Positions 1 through 13,415 of a stretch of DNA of 64,000 nucleotides are shown one piece after another; the stretch's first letter is position 1; each line of letters starts with the position of its first letter. The notes under the pieces were generated by a model. The model worked only from the letters and a program-made list of their open reading frames with translations. It did not search any database and was not told the origin of the DNA. The position numbers were made by a program, and so were the translations under genes. The DNA lies in the NCBI GenBank assembly GCA_030159075.1, contig BROG01000132.1, positions 558,001-622,000 of the forward strand. The letters are read 5' to 3'. This DNA comes from Atrina japonica. Its lineage: Eukaryota; Mollusca; Bivalvia; Pterioida; Pinnidae.

Positions 1-190
1 AAATAAGTTTGGACTAAAGCTACATGTAAGCAGGGCTTAAATCTTAAACTTGCAATGGCCTAAAGTAGCAAAGTAAATTGATCTCAATAGCAACAAACCA
101 CCGTGATGTCATACGTGTGATCAAAATCAGCTTCAGCAGGCCTTAAATATGGATTGATTACGGTCAGAGGTACAATGATTAAAATGCAAT

Positions 191-2648
191 AAAACCATTG
201 GTGATTGTGGAGGTCCTAGTGGCACATGTGCATATAAACCATTGGCCACTAAGGAGGTCCTAATTGCACATGTGCATATAAGCCATTAGCCATTGTGGTG
301 GTCCTAGTGGCACATGTGCATATAAACCATTGGCCATTGTAGAGGTCCTAGTGGCACATGTGCATACAAACCATTGGCCATTGTAGAGGTCCTAGTGTCA
401 CATGTGCATATAAACTATTGGCCATTGTAGAGGTCCTAGTGGCACATGTGCATACAAACCATTGGCCATTGTAGAGGTCCTCATGGCACATGTGAATATA
501 AACTATTGATCAATGTGGAGGTCCTTGTGGCACATGAGCATAGAAACCATTGGCTATTGTGGAGGTCCTAATTGTGCATATAAACCATTGGCCATTGTGG
601 AGGTCCTAGTGGCACATGTGCATATACACCATTGGCCATTGTAGAGGTCCTCATGGCACATGTGCATATAAACCATTGGCCATTGTGAAAGTCCTAGTGT
701 CACATGTGCATATAAACCATTGGCCATTGTAGAGGTCCTCGTGGCACATGTGCATATAAACCATTGGCCATTGTGAAGGTCCTAGTGGCACATGTGCATA
801 TAAACTATTGATCAATGTGGAGGTCCTTGTGGCACATGAGCATAGAAACCATTGGCCATTGTAGAGGTCCTCGTGGCACATGTGCATATAAACCATTGGC
901 CATTGTAGAGGTCCTAGTGTCACATGTGCATATAAACCATTGGCCATTGTGAAGGTCCTAGTGGCACATGTGCATATAAACCATTGGCCATTGTGAAGGT
1001 CCTCGTGGCACATGTGCATATAAACCATTGGCCATTGTGAAAGTCCTCGTGGCACATGTGCATATAAACCATTGGCCATTGTGAAAGTCCTCGTGGCACA
1101 TGTGCATATAAACCATTGGCCATTGTAGAGGTCCTAGTGTCACATGTGCATATAAACCATTGGCCATTGTGAAGGTCCTAGTGTCACATGTGCATATAAA
1201 CCATTGGCCATTGTAGAGGTCCTAGTGTCACATGTGCATATAAACCATTGACCATTGTGAAAGTCATAGTGTCACATGTGCATATAAACCATTGACCATT
1301 GTGAAGGTCCTAGTGTCACATTTGCATATAAACCATTGGCCATTGTAGAGGTCCTAGTGTCACATGTGCATATAAACCATTGGCCATTGTAGAGGTCCTA
1401 GTGTCACATGTGCATATAAACCATTGGCCATTGTGAAGGTCCTAGTGTCACATGTGCATATAAACCATTGGCCTTTGTAGAGGTCCTAGTGTCACATGTG
1501 CATATAAACCATTGGCCATTGTAGAGGTCCTAGTGTCACATGTGCATATAAACCATTGGCCATTGTGAAGGTCCTAGTGTCACATGTGCATATAAACCAT
1601 TGGCCATTGTAGAGGTCCTAGTGTCACATGTGCATATAAACCATTGGCCATTGTAGAGGTCCTAGTGTCACATGTGCATATAAACCATTGGCCATTGTAG
1701 AGGTCCTAGTGTCACATGTGCATATAAACCATTGGCCATTGTAGAGGTCCTAGTGTCACATGTGCATTTAAACCATTGGCCATTGTAGAGGTCCTAGTGG
1801 CACATGTGCATATACACCATTGGCCATTGTAGAGGTCCTCGTGGCACATGTGCATATAAACCATTGGCCATTGTGAAGGTCCTAGTGTCACATGTGCATA
1901 TAAACCATTGGCCATTGTAGAGGTCCTAGTGTCACATGTGCATATAAACCATTGGCCATTGTAGAGGTCCTAGTGTCACATGTGCATATAAACCATTGGC
2001 CATTGTAGAGGTCCTAGTGTCACATGTGCATATAAACCATTGGCCATTGTAGAGGTCCTAGTGTCACATGTGCATATAAACCATTGGCCATTGTAGAGGT
2101 CCTAGTGTCACATGTGCATATAAACCATTGGCCATTGTAGAGGTCCTAGTGTCACATGTGCATATAAACCATTGGCCATTGTGAAGGTCCTAGTGTCACA
2201 TGTGCATATACACCATTGGCCTTTGTAGAGGTCCTAATGTCACATGTGCATATAAACCATTGGCCATTGTAGAGGTCCTAGTGTCACATGTGCATATAAA
2301 CCATTGGCCATTGTGAAGGTCCTAGTGTCACATGTGCATATAAACCATTGGCCATTGTAGAGGTCCTAGTGTCACATGTGCATATAAACCATTGGCCATT
2401 GTAGAGGTCCTAGTGTCACATGTGCATATAAACCATTGGCCATTGTAGAGGTCCTAGTGTCACATGTGCATATAAACCATTGGCCATTGTAGAGGTCCTA
2501 GTGTCACATGTGCATATACACCATTGGCCATTGTAGAGGTCCTCGTGGCACATGTGCATATAAACCATTGGCCATTATAGAGGTCCTCGTGGCACATGTG
2601 CATATAAACTATTGGCCATTGTGAAGGTCCTAGTGTCACATGTGCATA
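191..2648. repeat. 44-bp minisatellite array, left part
   Basis: About 55 head-to-tail copies of a 44-bp unit; each contains the core tagaggtcctagtgtcacat followed by gtgcatataaaccattggcc. The middle (about 1,100-2,600) is nearly homogeneous, while the first kilobase is more divergent with variants such as gtgaag for gtagag. Because 44 is not a multiple of three, reading frames through it cycle every three units and give a spurious repetitive peptide on the minus strand. The array breaks at 2,648 and resumes at 4,733 after an inserted element. Confidence 0.97.
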
Positions 2649-4006
2649 CAGTACAAACGTGGAGTTCATTCTTTCAAACACTCTACTTGGTGTAGAGTGA
2701 AACACGGTATGGTACAGTGTCATGAGGTGATTTTTGGTTGGCAACACTAGAAAAACAATTTCACCCTGTGAAAAATAATGTAATGGATTATCTCTCAAAA
2801 TGAATGACTTGAAACTTCAATATGCAATAAAAACTGTCCGTGCATAACAAGCTTACCTGGTCAATTAATCTCAGAGTCCGAGTGATAACTTTTTGGACAT
2901 CCTGTTTTTACAGGGCAGTGCCGGTTTTTACATATAAATTGCACACAAAACTTATATTATAAAGATTAAAATAATAATTAATTTATTGAGCAATTTGATC
3001 AGATAAAATGAGACTTAAATTGAAATTTATTTCTGATATCTTAAGCGTAATATATCGCTGGTTCATCTGGGATCAGGTTGCTGGCAATAGTATATCAACA
3101 TTTGTTTTACATGTATATAAAGTATAAATAGTTGATCTATTATTTTGAGATTCTGTAAAACTTGACTAAAAACAAAAAAATTATCACTACATGTATACTG
3201 TATAACAATCAAGTAACATATTACTAGTTCAGTCCCCATGTGAATTAAACAGTAAATAAATGCTGTAATGGGAAATGAATAGGCCTACTTGTACTTTCCT
3301 TGATAAGTAATGACGAAATCCCAAAACACTAATTATATAAAAGGTAAACAAAAAATATGTCATTTCTTAATGTCCATACAACAGTAGCAAGCCAGAAGTA
3401 TTCTTTAAACAGGAGTGATTAGATGAAGACACGTTGACGATCGGTTGAATAACACTGACGCTATTTAAAGGTGATCCATGTCAATTCCTTTTTTTGTCAT
3501 TTCCGAATGTCTTAAAATCATTTACTTAAAAATTACTGACATTTGAAAATAAAAATATGGGCAGATATGCATCTTTATTGATGAAGTTACATAAATTTAA
3601 AACATCTTTTTAAAAAGAGATGCAACATTTCACACCTGATTTTTATATCCCTCTTATGAAATTGAGGGAGATAACTTGTATACTTCTTTTGTACTCGTGT
3701 ATTCAGCCACAGACTCGAAGATACACGTGTATGTGAATCAACTATCACCACAATTATACAATGTTACTATTTCTTTTTAATGTTTGATAAAATAGTAGGT
3801 CTGAAATGCCAGACTTTATTACTTTTTAAAACAATGCATTACATATACACTATCATACTGGACTGGTGTCAATTTCAGGTGAGCAATGAAAGTTTTTGAT
3901 TCATGTTTCTGTCCTTCGTATTTTGAATAAAATTAACAATGTAAAATCTAGTTGAAGTGAACAGTTAAAAATATTGAGATATTTGTCAATATTTTCGGTG
4001 TTCTTT

Positions 4007-4074
<68 letters not shown>

Positions 4075-4732
4075 TATTTACATTTTACTACACCACTGTG
4101 AGATCTAAGAAATACAGGATAATTGTGTAAGTTCTGGCAGAAATCAAATGTAACTTAAGTTAATCTGACAAGTTCTTTTTCAAGACAGATCAACAGTTAC
4201 TATCAAGGTAAAAGTTTGGCATGCAGCCAACGATAATCAGTACATCAAGTGTACTTGGTTGTTTGGCATAATTTAGCAAATCAATTTCAAAGTTCTAAGA
4301 AAAGAAGTTGTTGTAACTTTCGGTGTTTCATGTCTTAATTTTAGTAGAAGTACAATGTACGATCAACAACAATTAGAGAAGGGCAAAGATCATTTATATG
4401 TATGGGTACAACTGAACATGACATTACCGAAGCGATTGTAATATTTTCTGTCTAACAAGGCATGGGATTTACATCTTGTTTATTGCCTGTAGGATGCCAG
4501 GCTGTCATGATAGTTAGTTAATTAATGTAGGCACCCAATGGAGAAGATTAATCCAAAACACTTCAGCTTACGAATTTCTCGATGTCAAAGAAATATGCTG
4601 CCATAGTGTTGAGTGAAATTTTGCGTATGATTACACTATAATTTGAAAGAAAATCATGATTGTTTTTGGTGTTTTTTGTCATCATTTTTGCTGTGTAGAG
4701 TGTTTGACAGAATAAACACCACGTTTGTACTG
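2649..4732. mobile_element. Non-autonomous Tc1/mariner-like element inserted in the satellite
   Basis: The ends are inverted repeats starting CAGTACAAACGTGG; the first 38 bp of each end match at 35 positions and both end in TCAAACACTCTAC. The flanks are TA at 2,647-2,648 and TA at 4,733-4,734. Removing the element and one TA restores the satellite unit exactly (gca-TA-taaac). TA duplication and a CAGT terminus are the hallmarks of the IS630-Tc1-mariner superfamily. No transposase reading frame is visible in its 2,084 bp, so it would depend on an enzyme supplied elsewhere. Superfamily assignment is inference; the insertion itself is seen directly. Confidence 0.85.
4005..4070. repeat. (GT)n(GA)n compound microsatellite
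   Basis: An uninterrupted GT run passes directly into a GA run with one CA interruption, inside the TA-flanked element. Confidence 0.95.
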
Positions 4733-4946
4733 TATAAACAATTGATCACTGTGGAGGTTCTAGTGGCACATGTGCATAAAAACCATAGGCCACTGAGGAG
4801 GTCTTAGTGGCACATGTGCATAAAAACCATAGGCCACTGAGGTCTTAGTGGCACATGTGCATAAAAACCATAGGCCACTGAGGAGGTCTTAGTGGCACAT
4901 GTGCATAAAAACCATAGGCCACTGAGGGGGTCTTAGTGGCACATGT
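4733..4946. repeat. 44-bp minisatellite array, right part
   Basis: Five further units of the same 44-bp satellite continue after the inserted element. Most belong to a divergent subtype (cataggccactgaggaggtc), and the phase matches the left part once the insertion is removed. Confidence 0.93.
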
Positions 4947-5079
4947 ATGCTGATTTCTATTTACACATGAAGATTAGCTATATACCCTTTTGCACTGGCT
5001 ACTTTGTCTCCTCCATGTATTCCAAAAGCTCTTGAAAGGCCTAATGTCTGTAAATTTGAGGCAAATCTATTTAAGACAC

Positions 5080-5257
5080 ATTACAGTACATTTAAGACCT
5101 CTCTATAATGCCCCTTGTTACATTTGCCACCTGGCTTTATGTCATAATTTATTATTTCTTCTAAGGTTTCCCTCATCCTATTGCCAAACCGCTTTTTAAT
5201 GCCAAATTTGGGCTTGGGAAATGATGGCAATATGACAAAGTTTTACTGTATATGATT
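5080..5257. mobile_element. MITE-like remnant with CAGT ends
   Basis: The segment starts near acagtacatttaagacctct and ends aaagttttactgta, whose reverse complement is tacagtaaaacttt. The ends resemble other short copies in the window (6,568; 28,498; 45,749; 49,013). It has no coding capacity. This looks like a decayed mariner-type MITE; the boundaries are approximate. Confidence 0.4.
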
Positions 5258-6567
5258 TCCATATATGGTCATCATTAAACTGTCTCTGACAACTTGATTC
5301 ACTGTCTTGATTTTAATTCTACTGTGAACCCTGTACAAATGATACTTTTCAATGTGACAGAAATACTAACCTCTTGAAAATTATTCTGAGCCATTATCAT
5401 GTTCTCTGTCTTTTTTTTTAAAATCAGTTCATAATTACCTGAAAAAAAAAAACAACAAATATAATATGAATTATAAACAAGCATTCTGGAGTACAACTTC
5501 CTTCTATAAGCTGAATCTATCAAAGAAGACAGTTTATAATTAAATAATTACAGAAAATCTATTCATATGACTATTGTACAATGTATACATTGTATACATA
5601 TGCAATGTGTATTCACTATCCACAAGGTTTGAAGTAACCACCAGTCCAATAGACCTTTTTCGAATTGTTCCATTTCTACATGGTCCATAATGACTGTATG
5701 CATCGTCAACAAAAAATGTGTCCTACATGTACATGTACATATATTCTGGTTAATGAGTTTATTGCATAAGTGACCAGAAATATGTACAGTATAAATATAT
5801 AGTAAAATAATCGGGACCGGCTGTCGACTTTGACATAACCGGAATTTCAACTCATCCAATTTTGACATAACAAGATTCCACTGTATTACAAACAATAAAA
5901 AGAGTCAGATTTGAGAAGTAGCGTAAGTAAAGACATGATACTTGTCAACTTTATAAGAATGAACATTTAGGTTAACTTTCCCCCACTAAAATAACCTCAA
6001 ACAAAATATCATTGAATATTGTCAATGTAGATATTACGAAACGGGAAATAACGTAGGTCACATTTCTGTTAACTTCACGCGATCTGAGTACAAAATATTC
6101 CACAAAACTCAACTAGTTAAAGGTCTGTTGCTTGTCCTTGGTCAGAATTGGCTTGCACATATTGATTTCAAAAGTACTTTTCTCCCAGACAAGAAGTTTT
6201 GTCAGGACAATTTGTTCATAATCATAATTTTTAGTCTAAGCAGCTTAGCAAGTTTCAATGTCTGTCGGTGTCATACGACCAAACACATGGAATGAGGTGT
6301 AAACTTTGTTTACAGAGATTAAATATACCAGTTTATTAATTATTACTTTCTTTTTTGGATGGACAAGTGAATTCAGTTGGGGACAACCAAATTTCTCAAG
6401 TGAGTTGCCCCCCCCCCCCCCCCCCCGGACAAGTGTGTTTTGAATTCTTATTTCACACCCTGTATCCAGATATATTTGAACCTCCGGAGTCTTGTCACGA
6501 CTGTCACACATAACTTAAACTGAGGAAATCTATTCAAAACACTTTTTTATAAACAGTGAGACTGATA
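5258..6567. other. Non-coding A+T-rich stretch
   Basis: No convincing gene is seen. A fragment at about 5,815-5,883 ends ataacaagattccactgta, which looks like one terminus of a mariner-type MITE without a visible partner. A run of 19 C lies at 6,408-6,426. Short open frames lack repeats, motifs or splice context and appear to be chance. Confidence 0.5.
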
Positions 6568-6727
6568 CTTGTACATTAAGACCTCCTTAGGGACAGGAGA
6601 AAACTGGTCTTTATAGGGAGGTGGTCTTTATTTAGAGGTTGATTCATACACAAATAGTTCTTTTGGGGATAGCAAAAAAAAAAAAAAGCGGATTTTCTGA
6701 CCAGGTGGTCTTTATACACAGGTGGTT
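6568..6727. mobile_element. MITE-like copy, 'ggtggtcttta' family
   Basis: It contains ttagggacaggagaaaactg and two copies of ggtggtcttta, and ends aatgcaggttttactgta. The same text recurs around 28,498 and 45,749, so it is a dispersed repeat. The CAGT-type terminus suggests a mariner-related MITE. Its left end is degenerate. Confidence 0.5.
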
Positions 6728-6782
6728 ACTAATGCAGGTTTTACTGTAGATATATTGTATGTTGCCACATTGAAATTAGAAA

Positions 6783-6975
6783 AGTGTTTTACACCCCACT
6801 CAACAATTTTTCAGGTATATTTTGGTGGCAGCCAGTTTTAATGGTAGAGGAGAGAACCTGGTTACAATGTGCCCGGGAAGAGACCACCGATATTCCACAA
6901 GTAAACAGAAACTTTCTCACAAAAATCAGCTTAGGTTTTAGCCGGGCTCAAACCTGCACTGACCAGAAGTGAGAG
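6783..6975 (-). mobile_element. tRNA-derived SINE, head truncated
   Basis: In minus orientation it carries the pol III B-box region (gcaggtttgagcccggct), then the conserved body (cccgggcacattgtaacc, ccaccaaaat) and the tail tgttgagtggggtgt. The tRNA-like A-box portion is missing beyond position 6,975. The same family is seen at 27,688, 40,925, 44,113, 57,735, 58,560 and 61,829. The open frame across it is incidental. Confidence 0.75.
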
Positions 6976-7404
6976 ACTTCATAGTTACCGGTAGTTTGAA
7001 TTTTATTCATTTTACAATGATTGACAAAAAATTTATGTCAACTTACATGTATATTAATCTCTCTTGTTGGCCCTGATGTTGGCATCCGGGGGCCCTTGCT
7101 GTGGGATAAAACCAGAGTACCTGACGGAAACCTATGCATATCCTTTTATGAACTTTCATTTTATCATTGATTATTGTAAGTCCTTCATGCGCTCACACAC
7201 ATCATGTTTCATTGATGTTTGCTTTCCATCATATTAGGCTAGAAGTCTTGTGATAATTTCCTGTAATTTTGGGAAAATGCCATTGGCAACACAGTTGGGA
7301 ACTTTAGCATGAATTTGTGTCTTATTGGGAAAAATTTTGTGCACACATGGAAATCTAAATGCATGTTTTAAATGTGTTTCCTCTTACATTATTGTTTCTT
7401 TTTT

Positions 7405-7990
7405 AATATTGGCATATTCAGAAATAATAATGGTTGTATAGCCATGAAATATTGACATATTCAGAAATAATTATGGTTTGATAGCCATGAAATATTGATT
7501 TTAATTTAAATAAAATAAAGTTATATTTCAAAAAATATTTTGGGGGAGGGGGCGGGTCATTTTATCGCAGCCACAATATTTTGACCACCCCCACTAGTAT
7601 TCACATATTCAGCAAAACTGATGACCACATGCCCATGAAATATTGATTCTAAATGAGGAAACATGCCTATAGACATTTTTTTAGAAAAATTTAAATAGGG
7701 GACATTTTATCAGTCACAATATTTTGACACCCCCTCCCTTAGTACTGACAATAGTGACATATTCAGAAATAGTTATGGTTGTATGGCCATGAAATATTGA
7801 TTCTATATATGAAGAAACATGCCAATATACATTCTTAGAATTTTTTTTTAAGGGGGTCATTTTATCGCAGGGGTGGGATGGTGGTTCAATTTATCGAACT
7901 GAAGGGTGTCAAAATATTGCAATGGGGTCACTCTATCATGGCAGTAAACCGTCAGGGTCATTTTATTACGGGGGAAAAATTTCATATGAC
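7405..7990. repeat. Degenerate tandem repeat, about three units of 150-190 bp
   Basis: Phrases recur in the same order: attcagaaataattatggtt, then ccatgaaatattgattcta, then gggtcattttatcgcag, then acaatattttgaccaccccc. Copies are strongly diverged and vary in length. No gene is seen. Confidence 0.6.
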
Positions 7991-8983
7991 AGGGGTACCA
8001 GATTTCCTAGAAAACTTTGCTATCGTAAATGTCTAATCTGATTGGTTGAATTATACAGATGGTTGTGTACAATGGTTTTTTTGACAACCAAATCCCAGGG
8101 GTGGAAATTAAGAAAAAATCCACAGGAGCCTAGTTTTAAACTTAAGGACCTGTCATATTTAGTTGAAAAAAATTTAACCAGTTTGTGACCTTAACATTTT
8201 TAACAACTTGCTCAGCCGGGCAAGTGCTATACTGATATTGTGCTTGCCTGCCATGAAAATTTGGTTGCCCGCAAAGAAAAAAAATATTTGAGTCAATTTT
8301 GTGTTTTATTAATTTATTGTTATTTTAATAAATATATACAATGTAAATTGTCTCTGAATGATATACATTGTATTTGCAAGTAAATGCATTCTGTATTGTC
8401 ATTATCATTTATATCAATCATTATTATTACTATTTTACAATGTAACTACTGTGTGTTTAAATTGATGCAAATTACAAAAGTTTTCATTTTTTAAAACAAT
8501 ATCTATCCATTTTAAGTATCTCATTAAAAGTTTTATTTACAACAACTAATTTTCCTTTTATCATTCACCTACATTTAATTAAGATTTTATAACTTTTATA
8601 CAATGTATGGTATTACATGTACATTATACATGTACATGTATCATCATTTTAACACATCCTGAAATTCAGTTCCGTTCGATATCGGTTCTTTTATTACACA
8701 CACACCCAACTTCCATTTCCTCCATAAACTGCAAGCAACAACAGTCAACACACGATGTGTTCTGTGACATTTTTGGCCATGAGGTAAAGGCTAACGTATT
8801 TACTTGTCAATAAAATAAATTAATAATTATTTTAATTTCTAACTGGTTTTTAGCAATCCATTTAAACGAAAAATAGAAGGAAATGGATCACTTTCGAAAC
8901 TAAAGCTTTTTGAAATGATGAATGCAGAATGGTTGTACTTCCACTTTCATTCTGATGAAAGCAGACATTCGAACTTAACATAC

Positions 8984-11617
8984 CAGGGCTCAACATTAAC
9001 TTTAAAAAGAACTAGACCAGTCAGACCAGTAGCAGAAAATTTTACTAGACCTGACCTCAACATCACTAGACCTGACCTCGGTGACCTACATCATATCTAT
9101 CGATATCTCTCTTCCAGAGTTCCATATCCTACTTAATTAGGGTACGCTACATCTAAAGATTTTAATGAAAACACTATATTTTAATTTTTAAAAAGTGGTA
9201 AAACATAGCTCACATATTAATTTCATAAATTGCCCGATGAACTCGATGACGGGCAGAGGACTTGTGCATATCTATGTCTCATTTTTAGCTATTGCTGCAC
9301 CATTAAATGCTATTTACTGCTTTAATTGATTTTTTAAACAATATAAAAAAAAACAAATAAGAACAGAAAGAAATTAATGAATTATTTCATGATTGAAATA
9401 ATTCCATATAATCTCTAGAGTACTCAAGCCTACTAACTCTAATAAGTAGGACTGGAATACAAGTATATTTTGTTACAGTATAAAACATACATGTCATTTC
9501 TGAGTGGTGCAAGTAAATTATCCTCAATTTGTACACTGTATTCATGCTGATTGTTCCACTGATTTATAATTTTATCAAGAACAAAATAAAACCTGAATAG
9601 ACAGTTAGCTTGAATGCTTTGACAATTTATTTATAGAAGTCAAGAAACAAGTATGTATGTAAGTTTGAAATTTTCTTTTAGGCCTAATTATTGTAAAATA
9701 AATTCTGATTTCTGTTCTGCCCTTTGATTTCCTTGATACACCTTCATCTCTAGTTATGCCTCCACTACTATAAAGAAGCCGTCGTCAGTCACTCAGTGTA
9801 ATCAGATATCGATAGTTATCGTAAGTTGTTCTGCTTTATTAGAGATATCGTGACTAAATTCAAACAAAACTATCCAAAAAGAAATGTACCATTCTATATG
9901 CCCGCTTAAATTAAAATATGCCTAGGCTAGGCTAGTGAAGCTGCACGCACTTGTGATTTTATGACCGAAGCTTTCAGTTTCACTTTCAATCTGAATTTTT
10001 GCGGGTCCATAGAATTACCGAAAAGACGCCAATTACCGGAATGACGGGACATGTAACTGGATTGAAGCTCCTTTTCATCGTAATGATAATTTTGTGGAAT
10101 AATTTACTTTTAAATGTTAATAATATATTTTCTACATTAAATTAAAAGATATTTTGTCGGTATTGTCCTCGTATTTACCGATCCAGCTTTTCACATTTAA
10201 GCCATATCAGTACTAGTGTGATATTGAACCCGACGTAACTACTCGTACAATTTGTAGCAAAATTCCTTGAACACTGTTTCCCTTCTCACATTGAATTAGT
10301 TTATTCTTCTTAGTTGTATATAAATAATCTAAAAATGACGAAAACATAATCTGATGTGTCATTCCAGTGGCTTTAAGCGTCATCCTGGTAATATTTCTAT
10401 TTTTCTGGTTATTTTATATACCAATCTCTCACCAGAGGGCGTATTACATTCTATGGCGACAAATTTGACGAAATGAAAGTAAGTCTATACGGCACGTAAT
10501 ATCAGCGACATATCTATTATCACAATCACCGGTAATGTAAATAAATGTCCCACTATCGGTAAATAAATTACAAAAAGAAGAAAATGGTTTTTCACAACAA
10601 TTTTTTTAATAATAGATCTTCAGTCTATTTGAAGTGAGTTTTTTAACCCGACCAGTCGGGCTACTTTGACACAAATTAACTATAGACTATAGTATGGCTC
10701 AAAAGTCAAGAATTTGAAACTGACCCTGTTTCCAAACTAAATATAAATTTCTACATAAACAGTCTGTGTCAATAATGTTTGAATCGACCCTCCGGGACGT
10801 TTTATCGCTTAAGAAATGGTTTGTCTAAAACTGTGAATTCAAATATGTCGATAGTTCAAAGTACACGGGTATTACTATAGGATTTTCACCGTCTAATATG
10901 GCGGCACGTAGACGTCAACGTAAATAGGGAGCAGTATGTATGAGCTCACAAACTGCTGACGTAAAATAAATTAAAAGTCACGCGCGGAAATTCTTCAGAT
11001 TGATCTGGCACATTGCTTGCACAGTCAATTAACGCCCTAGAGTACCTCAATAAAAATAACACTATTCTTTAAAAATCCCGTGAAACTTTTAAGAAACTTT
11101 TACAGTTTAAGAAAATTATGTGTAGAATGTAGATCTTATTATATACAATGTATATTATAAGTGCAAATGAATCGACACTTGTGAAAGTTTCGTCTGCTTT
11201 ATCTTTGTATATTTCTCGGAAGTTTCACATACTTTATTATAATAAATCTCAAAATACTCCGAATGTACCTCCGCAAGTTTCTTTGTGTATTACGTCATCA
11301 TTTTCAGTGGTATACAATAGCTGCTCCTGTGTTAAAATGACGTAGCTGCAGAGGCCATATTGCCAGTGTTGATCTTCCATAGAGTATGTATTTCCGCGTA
11401 TTATGAACGAAAAAATGCGAATCCGACAAACTTTCAAGCGATAAAAATTTCCGGAGGATCGTTTTGAATGAATATATTAAGTGTTGGGACTACAGGTATT
11501 TTTATTTAATTCGAAAATACAGCCGATATGAACTTCTTGACATTTGAGCCATAGTATAGACCGGACCAATCTTTTACTAGTCAGGGTCGGTCGGACATGC
11601 CTTAGTGTTGAGCCCTG
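8984..11617. mobile_element. Inner inverted-repeat element with CAGGGCTCAACA termini
   Basis: CAGGGCTCAACATTAA at the left is matched by the inverse of CAGGGCTCAACACTAA at the right. A 5-bp direct repeat CATAC flanks it (8,979-8,983 and 11,618-11,622). An internal inverted repeat (actatagtatggctcaaa near 10,690, inverse near 11,545) lies inside. No transposase frame is visible. The class is uncertain, since 5 bp is shorter than the 8 bp usual for hAT. Confidence 0.45.
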
Positions 11618-11621
11618 CATA

Positions 11622-13204
11622 CATACCTGTCAAGTCTACTGATTTCGGCGGTAGTCTACCGAAATTTTTCTATATTTATCTACCACTGAGAAAAAATCTA
11701 CCAATTTCTACCGATTTTTCTATTTTTCAACCGAATTCCCTATATTTCTATCACTTCTTGTCCATTTTCCAGTGATTGGTAGACGTTTTTGTCAGGATTA
11801 AATGTTCTAAATCGTAATTTTCAGTCTACTAATTAGCGAAAAAATTACTTAAATAGCTAGAAATTTCTGGCGCCTCCATATCATTGAAGTATAAAGACAT
11901 CTATCCTAGGTTATGTAAGTCCCTTATATCTTCCAAATAGTCATGAAGAACAAGGATTAATAACCCTGTTTATTAATAAATGTCATTAGACCATACAGAG
12001 GTGTCATTATCGGACGTGTGCCAACAATAATTAAACAATGACCTGTACTGTGGACAGGTACCTAATATACAGATTGATTAACTGTATATCTAAAGACTAA
12101 ACATCCACACCTATAATCACTATCCATATGTTCTGTCCTATATACAGTTATCAAAGATTAACATCATTGATGTTATATTAATTTCATGCAGCTTCTGTAT
12201 CAATGCTCAATGATTTTACTTTAAAAATTCAGCTGAGAAATATTGAAGCGAGATCCTGGTGTCTTCTATGATGTCTGCACTCCACATACTATACAGTGTT
12301 ATACATGTATCTTAAATTTGTGATGATCTCAATACAAAAACGATGTTTTACTTCATTTAAATAATATTGTATACAAAGATAATAATCTCTTCTTGTAACA
12401 CATTGAATTGAATTTAATAAAATTTCAGTAATGACAGTAAACATATTTATATAACCTCAATAATCTTTTTTTTCTTTTAAATAGCAGATTTGATTTTTCT
12501 TTATCAATTTTTTTTTTTAGTGAACTATTCAGTCATCTTTTGTTGTTTTATCTTATCAATTAATGAAAAAGGTACGTTATGAAGATAAAAACCTTCAAAT
12601 AAATATTTGGGTATGCAAATATTTTGGTAATAAATGTTCAAATCCAAAAATAAATCAATAAATCAATAAATCAAGCCTTTGACTTTTGAAAATTATCATA
12701 CATGTACTTCCAAATATTTAGCAATCAAACTGAGATTATATTTCTTCAAGGTAAGTCTAGTTATTTATTTTCTGCATTCCAAATCCAACAAATTAAGAAA
12801 TACTGAATTTTAAACATTTTAATATAACACAATGACCATAACATCATTTTGAGTCTCCCAAGCTGTGAGTGTACATGTATATATTACATGTATTAAAACT
12901 TCAACATAAAGTCTATATCTATTCCTTATAAATTTCAAAGTCGACTAGAAAATTAAAAGAAATGTGATATATAAGTATCATCAATATTATTGACAAAAAT
13001 TCCCTTTTAGATGCATAAAATGGCAGATATTGAAGTCTGAAATTACAATTTTTTCTTGCTATTTCGGAAGGGGGACACCCCCTTACACTTATTTCGACAC
13101 AACTGGTACACAATTATATATCAGAATGACAATGCATTAGTAAAAAGTTTTACCGTTGTACGCATTTTCTACCCCAGACAAATTTCTTTATGTTGACAGG
13201 TATG
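11622..13204. mobile_element. Putative inverted-repeat element CATACCTGTCAA
   Basis: CATACCTGTCAA at 11,622-11,633 has its exact inverse at 13,193-13,204. The left end carries a short internal repeat of 'ctaccgaaattttt' type. Twelve bases are weak evidence, so this is tentative. Confidence 0.3.
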
Positions 13205-13415
13205 AACATATCAAAATTTTAACTTCATCAGATTGGGAATTTTAAGGACCAAAATTGGGAAAAAACAAAACATTTGGACCGAATAACAGCCCCAAAAGTG
13301 GCAAAAAAATCCTGAAATCAATTCACCAAACAGGCAACTTCGAACGTAAAACAATTCGCCCGATAGTAAATTCAGTTGCCTCGGGCGAGCAGGCAACCGT
13401 TAATTTCCACCCCTG

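Larger units (their letters stand above)
8096..13415. mobile_element. Outer inverted-repeat element (possibly hAT-like) enclosing nested insertions
   Basis: CAGGGGTGGAAATTAA at 8,096 is matched by its exact inverse at the other end, finishing at 13,415. CAGGG termini are common in hAT elements. No target duplication could be read, so these may be two ends of one element or two facing copies. The interior is A+T-rich and non-coding and contains two further inverted-repeat pairs. Confidence 0.4.

Noticed and set aside
651..2798. Minus-strand open frames encoding MANGLYAHV-type repeats
   Set aside because: They are translations of a 44-bp satellite in rotating frames, with no splice sites or non-repeat coding text.
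6784..6972. Small protein gene
   Set aside because: The frame lies wholly in a tRNA-derived SINE found at several other sites.
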